Source: Pseudarthrobacter oxydans
GTDB lineage: Bacteria; Actinomycetota; Actinomycetes; Actinomycetales; Micrococcaceae
Direction: 5' to 3'
DNA: 64,000 nt
Assembly (NCBI RefSeq): GCF_034258515.1
Contig: NZ_CP139438.1
Span: 806,001-870,000, forward strand
Shown here: positions 57,815 through 64,000 of the stretch, piece by piece
How positions within the stretch are numbered: position 1 is the first letter of the stretch
Layout of the letters: every line of letters begins with the position of its first letter
Notes under the pieces: generated by a model
Databases searched by the model: none
Seen by the model: the letters and a program-made list of their open reading frames with translations, nothing else
Told to the model about the DNA's origin: nothing
Position numbers and translations under genes: made by a program

Positions 57815-58011
57815 GCCGGGTTCTTCCATCAGCCGCGCTGCCTTGGGCCACACCCGGTCCGGGGCCCGGCGTTACGCCTGAATAACGTTTGCCGACGGCA
57901 CCGCCGGGGGCCTGCGGCACCGACCCGCATTGGCTAGAGTAAATCCCGGGCTACGGCCCGGCGCCGGGGCACCCCCGCAGCATCCCGGACCTTACGGAAA
58001 GAGTGGTCACC

Positions 58012-58218
58012 ATGGCACGAGGAACCGTCAAGTGGTTCAACGCGGAAAAGGGCTACGGCTTCATCACCGTTGACGGCTCCAGCGACGACGTCTTTGTCCA
58101 CTGGTCTGCTATCGAAGGCGAAGGTTACCGGGCACTGGACGAGGGACAGCGCGTGGAACTTGAAGTCGGCGAAGGCGAGAAGGGCCCACAGGCGGAAAGC
58201 GTCCGGCCGGCCGAGTGA
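58012..58218 (+). CDS. Cold-shock-domain protein
   Basis: A 68-residue CspA-family protein that binds single-stranded RNA/DNA. RNP1 is KGYGFITV, in [20 protein letters not shown], and RNP2 is DVFVHWSAI with Trp where Phe is more usual. Start ATG 58012 gives the standard MARGTVKWF; a GTG three codons earlier is unlikely. Its stop overlaps the start of a lipoprotein gene by 4 bases, an unusual arrangement for a cold-shock gene. Confidence 0.96.
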   Translation: MARGTVKWFNAEKGYGFITVDGSSDDVFVHWSAIEGEGYRALDEGQRVELEVGEGEKGPQAESVRPAE

Positions 58219-59498
58219 AGCATCTGATTGTCCCCGCCGGGACCCTCCGTCCTGCGTTTGCCGCGGCCCTCTGCTGCACGCTGGCCCTGACCGCCTGTTC
58301 CGGGGTAACCGGAAACGCACGCCTGGAAACAACGGAAGCCTCCGGTGACGGGACGCTGCGGGTAGGCCTCATCCTGGACAATGCGGGGGAGGGCAGCTTC
58401 CTGAACGCGCCCCAGGCGGCCGCCGCCAAGCTCGCAGTCAAAGAGATCAACGCTGCCGGTGGGCACAAAGGCCGGCCCGTGGAGCTGCTGCCCTTTGAAG
58501 CCGGCCAGGATGCAGCGTCGCAGGCCCAGGCTTTGGTCCAGGCCAAGGCGGACGTGGTGATCGGCCCCACCGACTCCAGCCACGCCAAGGCCGTCGTGGA
58601 CATCCTCTCCCGGGCCAGGACGCCGCTGATCTCGCCGGCCAACACCGCGGCCGGGCTCAGCACCATCCCCAGCGGCGGATACTACTTCCGGACGGCGGCC
58701 GCCGACGTCGCGCAGGGACCCGTGCTGGCCAAGCTCGCCAAGGACGCGGGCGCCGCCACCATCTCCCTGATGTTCCAGGAAGGCGCCTACGGCAGCGACG
58801 TCTCCGCCGCCGTCGCCGATTCCGCAGAACAGGCCGGACTGGAAGTGGTTGCCACAGCCGGGTTCAAGCCGGGTGAAGCGGGAAGCGCCGCTGCCGCCGC
58901 CCGCGGGGCGGAACCCGACGCCGTCATCCTGGTGGCCCGCGACGGCGCGCAGGGCGCCCTGGCTGAACTCAACAACGCCGCCCTGGCCGGCTCGAAGATC
59001 ATCCTCAGCGACGGCGCGTTCGGCCGGTATGCGTCCAAGCTGGGTACCAAAGCCCTGGAGGGTGCCCGCGCCGTTGTTCCCGGCGAGCTGCCATCCGCCG
59101 CCTTCCAGGAAAGGCTCCTGGGCATCGATCCCGGCCTGAAGGACGTGTCCTTCGCCGCGGAAACGTACGACGCCGTGACCCTCGCAGCCCTCGCGGCAGC
59201 CAAAGCAGAGGACGACTCGGGCCGCTCAATTGCAGCGAACCTCATCGCCGTGTCAGGCGGGACTGCCGCCGGCAAGGATGGCGGGACTGCAACGGTGCCC
59301 GGCACGCCCTGCCCCAGCTACAAGGAGTGCCTGGCGGCGAAGGCCTCCGGTACCGGCATTAATTACGACGGCGAATCCGGCCCGGTTGCCTTCGACGCCA
59401 ACGGTGACATCACCTCGGCGACGTTTACGGTGTTCACCTACGGGGCAGACAACAATCCAACGCCCACCGGCCGTGAAACTGCAGGCCGCGCCGGCTGA
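58215..59498 (+). CDS. Substrate-binding lipoprotein, branched-chain amino acid type (Peripla_BP_6)
   Basis: A 427-residue lipoprotein. The lipobox is LTACSG with Cys28. The mature part is a two-lobed Leu/Ile/Val-binding-type domain with [40 protein letters not shown] and [15 protein letters not shown]. No liv permease or ATPase genes are adjacent, so it is an orphan binding protein, perhaps a receptor or a partner of a distant transporter. The GTG start overlaps the cold-shock gene stop (GTGA), so translation should be coupled. The ligand is unknown. Confidence 0.87.
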   Translation: MKHLIVPAGTLRPAFAAALCCTLALTACSGVTGNARLETTEASGDGTLRVGLILDNAGEGSFLNAPQAAAAKLAVKEINAAGGHKGRPVELLPFEAGQDAASQAQALVQAKADVVIGPTDSSHAKAVVDILSRARTPLISPANTAAGLSTIPSGGYYFRTAAADVAQGPVLAKLAKDAGAATISLMFQEGAYGSDVSAAVADSAEQAGLEVVATAGFKPGEAGSAAAAARGAEPDAVILVARDGAQGALAELNNAALAGSKIILSDGAFGRYASKLGTKALEGARAVVPGELPSAAFQERLLGIDPGLKDVSFAAETYDAVTLAALAAAKAEDDSGRSIAANLIAVSGGTAAGKDGGTATVPGTPCPSYKECLAAKASGTGINYDGESGPVAFDANGDITSATFTVFTYGADNNPTPTGRETAGRAG

Positions 59499-59548
59499 TC
59501 GCCCTCGGCGTAGAGATGCCTGCCAGGGCGCTTTCCGCGCGTCATTCG

Positions 59549-61415
<1,867 letters not shown>

Positions 61416-61448
61416 GCCCTCCTGCCGGGCTTTGTCCCGCTGGAAACG

Positions 61449-61484
61449 AATGCGGCCCCCTCTCTTGAGGGGGCCGCATTTGTG
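61449..61484. terminator. Terminator between groL and the sugar-binding protein gene
   Basis: A perfect 14-bp stem (AATGCGGCCCCCTC with GAGGGGGCCGCATT) and a 4-base loop, then TGTGTT on the plus strand. It may serve both convergent genes. Confidence 0.9.
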
Positions 61485-61505
61485 TTCCTGGAGAGTGCCT
61501 GGCTT

Positions 61506-62816
61506 TTACTTCCGGGCGCTGGACAGCATTCCCTCGACTTCCCTCTTGAAGGCCTCTGCCGCTGCCTGGGGAGTCAGGCGGTCGTAGAGAACCTCATCGG
61601 TGTACCGCTTGATGACGTTCTGTACGCTGCCCGCGCCCACCGGAGGAACGGGCGGCGCGTCCTTCATATCCGGAGCAATGTCCTTCAGGAAGCCCACCAC
61701 GGTGGTGTCTGCCGGTTTCAGGGACGGTGTGATGCCCTTTACGATCTCCGTGTTGGTGGGCACGCCGCGGTCCGTCATCAGGATTGCGCCGGCTTCCGGG
61801 CTGTTCGCCAGGTAGTTGATGAAGGTTGAGGCGGCTTCGGTGTGCTTTGACCGTGAGGAAGCGGACCAGAACATGGTGGGCTTGTAGTACATGCCGTTCT
61901 CAGCGGCAACACCGTCGAGGCTAGGCGCACGGAGCATCTTGATGCTGCTGCCGGTAGTGGACCCGAGCGATCCGAGCTGGTTGGTCCACCACCATGCCAT
62001 CCCCACCCTGTTGGTGCCGAAGAGGCTTTCTTCCAGGCCCGCGCCGGAGTCCTCGGTAGCCACCGTGGCCGGCGGGCTTGCCTTGGAGTCGCGCTGTTCC
62101 TTGAGCCGCTCCCAGAAGGAAGCGGCCGTTGCAGTGTCGAAATCGAGCTTGCCGTCCTCGGAGTAGAGATTCTCCCCATGCTGGCGAAGCCAGATGATCA
62201 GGTCTGCCTCGTTGCTGCCATATGCTGCGCCGTAGTTCTTGCCGTCTCCGGCGGCGCTGATCTTCGTTGCAGTCTCAATGAAGTCGTCCCACGTCCATGA
62301 GGTGTCATCCGGAAGCGGAACGTTTGCTGCCTCGAAAACCTTCGTGTTGGCCATGATGACGTAGGCGTTCCGGCCGGTGCTCAGGCCGTATTGGGCGCCG
62401 TCGTACTGGCCCGAGGCCAGGGCTTCCTTGTCGAGTTTGGAGGTATCAATGCCGCTTTGCTTGGACAGATCCAGGAGCGCCCCGCGGCCGCCGTATTCGG
62501 CAATGTACTTCTGGTCCATCTGGATCACGTCCGGCGCGTCGTTGGCCGCGGTCTTGGTGGCCAGCTTGTCCCAGTAGCTGCCCCATTCGCCCGGCTCGGA
62601 CTCAATCCTGATGTTCGGGTGTTCCGCTTCAAAGGCATCGATGACCTTTTCGGTCTGGGCGTTGAGGTATTCGTTCCCCCACCAGGCGAAGCGCAGGGTT
62701 ACTTGCTCATTGCCCTCGGAGCCGGAAGAGGAACCGCAGCCTGTGGCAAGGAGGGAAAGGGCGACGGCTGCTGCGCCGAGCTGGAACCTTCTCCGGCGGA
62801 GGGTTGGAATCGTCAT
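61506..62816 (-). CDS. Sugar ABC transporter substrate-binding lipoprotein (CUT1 type)
   Basis: A 436-residue lipoprotein. An Arg-rich N-terminus leads to the lipobox LATGC (Cys27). The mature part is a family-1 extracellular solute-binding protein: VTLRFAWWGNEYLNAQTEKV, PDVIQMDQKYIAEYGGRGAL and FINYLANSPEAGAILMTDRG. No permease genes lie downstream, where groL is convergent, or upstream, so it is an orphan. It could work with distant permeases and the shared ATPase at 23473. Two LacI-type operators flank its promoter. The sugar is unknown. Confidence 0.9.
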   Translation of the reverse strand: MTIPTLRRRRFQLGAAAVALSLLATGCGSSSGSEGNEQVTLRFAWWGNEYLNAQTEKVIDAFEAEHPNIRIESEPGEWGSYWDKLATKTAANDAPDVIQMDQKYIAEYGGRGALLDLSKQSGIDTSKLDKEALASGQYDGAQYGLSTGRNAYVIMANTKVFEAANVPLPDDTSWTWDDFIETATKISAAGDGKNYGAAYGSNEADLIIWLRQHGENLYSEDGKLDFDTATAASFWERLKEQRDSKASPPATVATEDSGAGLEESLFGTNRVGMAWWWTNQLGSLGSTTGSSIKMLRAPSLDGVAAENGMYYKPTMFWSASSRSKHTEAASTFINYLANSPEAGAILMTDRGVPTNTEIVKGITPSLKPADTTVVGFLKDIAPDMKDAPPVPPVGAGSVQNVIKRYTDEVLYDRLTPQAAAEAFKREVEGMLSSARK

Positions 62817-62890
62817 TGATATGCCTTCCTAATGGCGGGGCGCTTCTCTTGGGTGGACGCTGGCGTCGGGTTGTCGGCAGTGCCGGCCGC

Positions 62891-62908
62891 TGAGAAAACG
62901 CTTTCTCA
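62891..62908. promoter_or_regulatory. LacI-type operator, downstream copy
   Basis: TGAGAAAACGCTTTCTCA, a near-perfect palindrome around a central CG, just after the expected transcription start of the sugar-binding protein gene. Confidence 0.78.
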
Positions 62909-62921
62909 TGTCAGTAGTGCG

Positions 62922-62951
62922 ATTCTGCCTGCCTGCCATTGCCCGCGTCAA
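62922..62951 (-). promoter_or_regulatory. Promoter of the sugar-binding protein gene
   Basis: On the minus strand: TTGACG (62951-62946), an 18-base spacer, then CAGAAT (62927-62922). It lies between the two operators. Confidence 0.7.
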
Positions 62952-62958
62952 GCATTTT

Positions 62959-62974
62959 CGGTAAACGCTTTCCG
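62959..62974. promoter_or_regulatory. LacI-type operator, upstream copy
   Basis: CGGTAAACGCTTTCCG shares the AAACGCTTTC core with the copy at 62891. The centres are 67 bp apart. Confidence 0.72.
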
Positions 62975-63094
62975 TCAGGTCAAGGCCTGATCCGCCTGGC
63001 GGCCCGGGTAGGGCGCGTGTGCGGCGGAGGTACGGTACGGCATCGTACGGTGGCAAAGGCCCGGTTTGTCCTGCCGGTCTGGGAGGATGGACCG

Positions 63095-64000
63095 GTGACA
63101 ATTACTGCAGCGGCCGACGGTTCGGCCTTGGGAAACCCCGGTCCGGCCGGCTGGGCCTGGTACGTGAACGACGATTGCTGGCGCGCCGGAGGATGGCCCC
63201 ACGGGACGAACAACCAAGGCGAGCTGATGGCGGTCCTGGATCTGTTGCGGGCCACGGCCCACCTTCCCCAGGAGGACCTGCACATCCTCTGCGACAGCCA
63301 GTACGTCATCAATTCGATCACCAAGTGGATGCCGGGATGGAAACGCAAAGGCTGGCGCAAGGCCGACGGCAAGCCGGTCCTCAACGTGGATTTGCTCAAG
63401 GAGCTGGACCGGGAGCTCGCCGGCCGGAAGTACACCTTCGAATGGGTCAAGGGGCATGCCGGGCATGACTTGAACGAAGCCGCGGACGAGCGCGCCAGGG
63501 CGGCCGCGACCGCCTACCAGCAGGGGGTGGCTGCCCGGTCCGGGCCCGGTTTCCCTGGCGCCCACCACGCCCACCATCCGCCGGCGGCCAAGGATACGCC
63601 GGAGGCCGCCCCCCGTGCACCCCGGGAAGCCGCGACCTTGCCAGGAGCCTACGAGGAGCCGGACCTGTTCAGCCAGCTGGACAACGGCGCTTTCGGCGGA
63701 CCGGACGCCGCTGCCCAGCCAGGTGCCGCCGTGCCGGAGGCCTTGGTGGAGGAACTGGAGCGCGAGCTGCTGGGCCCCCTGGTGCGGGGGGACATCGGCC
63801 GGACGGCTGTCCTGCTGCACCCCGATTTCATGGAGATCGGAAGCTCGGGCAGGGTGTGGACCCGGGACGCCATGATGATGGCGCTCGAGGAGGACCCGGG
63901 CGAGCGGACAGACATTGAGATACTTGGCGCGGACCGTATTGGCGCTGACGCGGTCCTGCTGACGTACCGCAGCTACGCGCGCTCCGGCACCACGCTCAGA
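63095..64000 (+). CDS. RNase HI-family protein fused to a SnoaL/DUF4440-like domain (3' end outside window)
   Basis: At least 302 codons, open to the window end. Residues 1 to ~145 are RNase HI, which cuts RNA in RNA-DNA hybrids. The four acidic catalytic residues are visible in TAAADGSALGNPGPAGWAWY, NNQGELMAVLDLL, ILCDSQYVINSITKW and LNEAADERARAA. A Pro/Ala/His-rich linker of ~80 residues follows. From about residue 220 there is an NTF2-like DUF4440/SnoaL-type domain: LVRGDIGRTAVLLHPDFMEI, then SGRVWTRDAMMMALEEDP. GTG 63095 has GGGAGGA 7 bases upstream. The role of the second domain is unknown. Confidence 0.88.
   Translation, partial: MTITAAADGSALGNPGPAGWAWYVNDDCWRAGGWPHGTNNQGELMAVLDLLRATAHLPQEDLHILCDSQYVINSITKWMPGWKRKGWRKADGKPVLNVDLLKELDRELAGRKYTFEWVKGHAGHDLNEAADERARAAATAYQQGVAARSGPGFPGAHHAHHPPAAKDTPEAAPRAPREAATLPGAYEEPDLFSQLDNGAFGGPDAAAQPGAAVPEALVEELERELLGPLVRGDIGRTAVLLHPDFMEIGSSGRVWTRDAMMMALEEDPGERTDIEILGADRIGADAVLLTYRSYARSGTTLR

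Noticed and set aside
63019..63468. A 149-codon plus-strand frame over the RNase HI region
   Set aside because: It is in another frame; the frame from GTG 63095 carries all RNase H catalytic residues and a good ribosome-binding site.

Overview
The window is a high-GC chromosomal segment from an actinobacterium of the family Micrococcaceae, most likely Arthrobacter or Pseudarthrobacter. The 16S gene has an Arthrobacter-type V1-V2 region, and the 16S-23S spacer has no tRNA. The gene families are typical of the group: the GlgE pathway, DUF4032, DUF3263, DUF4193, a LytR_C protein and an EF-G2-like factor. I see no insertion sequence, prophage, CRISPR array or replication origin. It reads as core chromosome.

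Layout. 1-13.9 kb is an alpha-glucan and trehalose block. It holds the 3' end of glgX, a secreted barnase-type RNase with its barstar inhibitor, and a thiamine-diphosphate enzyme beside an alpha-glucan phosphorylase on the minus strand. Divergent from these runs glgE - treS - a maltokinase::GlgB fusion. TreS with maltokinase can turn trehalose into maltose-1-phosphate, GlgE polymerises it, GlgB branches the product, and GlgP and GlgX degrade it. 13.9-19.9 kb is a complete rrs-rrl-rrf operon with promoters, long-range processing stems and a terminator.

20-32.5 kb carries an SRPBCC protein, a GlcD-like flavoprotein, a DUF4032 protein with kinase-like motifs, a MsmK/UgpC-type sugar ABC ATPase and otsB-otsA. 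Then come a membrane-anchored DsbA-like protein, tRNA-Thr, a ChaB/Rho-N protein, an EF-G-like GTPase and an MFS transporter. 32.5-37.8 kb is the L-arabinose operon araB-araD-araA with a LacI-family regulator and two operators 66 bp apart. 38-44 kb is a mixed region: DUF4193, a secreted AMIN-like protein, an amino-acid permease with twin operators, Dps, and a divergent MFS/TetR pair around a near-perfect palindrome.

44-50.3 kb is a one-carbon and serine module. A tandem glycine riboswitch precedes gcvP-gcvT, followed by sdaA, whose codon use differs strikingly from its neighbours. gcvH, often found in this kind of operon, is not here. 50.3-57.8 kb holds TspO, two FemAB-family proteins, a ThrE-type exporter, a siderophore-interacting protein under a DtxR/IdeR-like box, ung, DUF3263 and LytR_C proteins. 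58-64 kb has a cold-shock protein translationally overlapped by an orphan lipoprotein, a groL without groES under HrcA/CIRCE control, and an orphan sugar-binding lipoprotein with two LacI-type operators. It ends in an RNase HI fused to a SnoaL/DUF4440-like domain that runs off the window.

I did not find one unmistakable new system. The best leads are the maltokinase::GlgB fusion with an internal ribosome-binding site, the mosaic-looking sdaA in the gcv operon, the csp/substrate-binding-protein coupling, the kinase-like DUF4032 protein and the two-site operator architectures.
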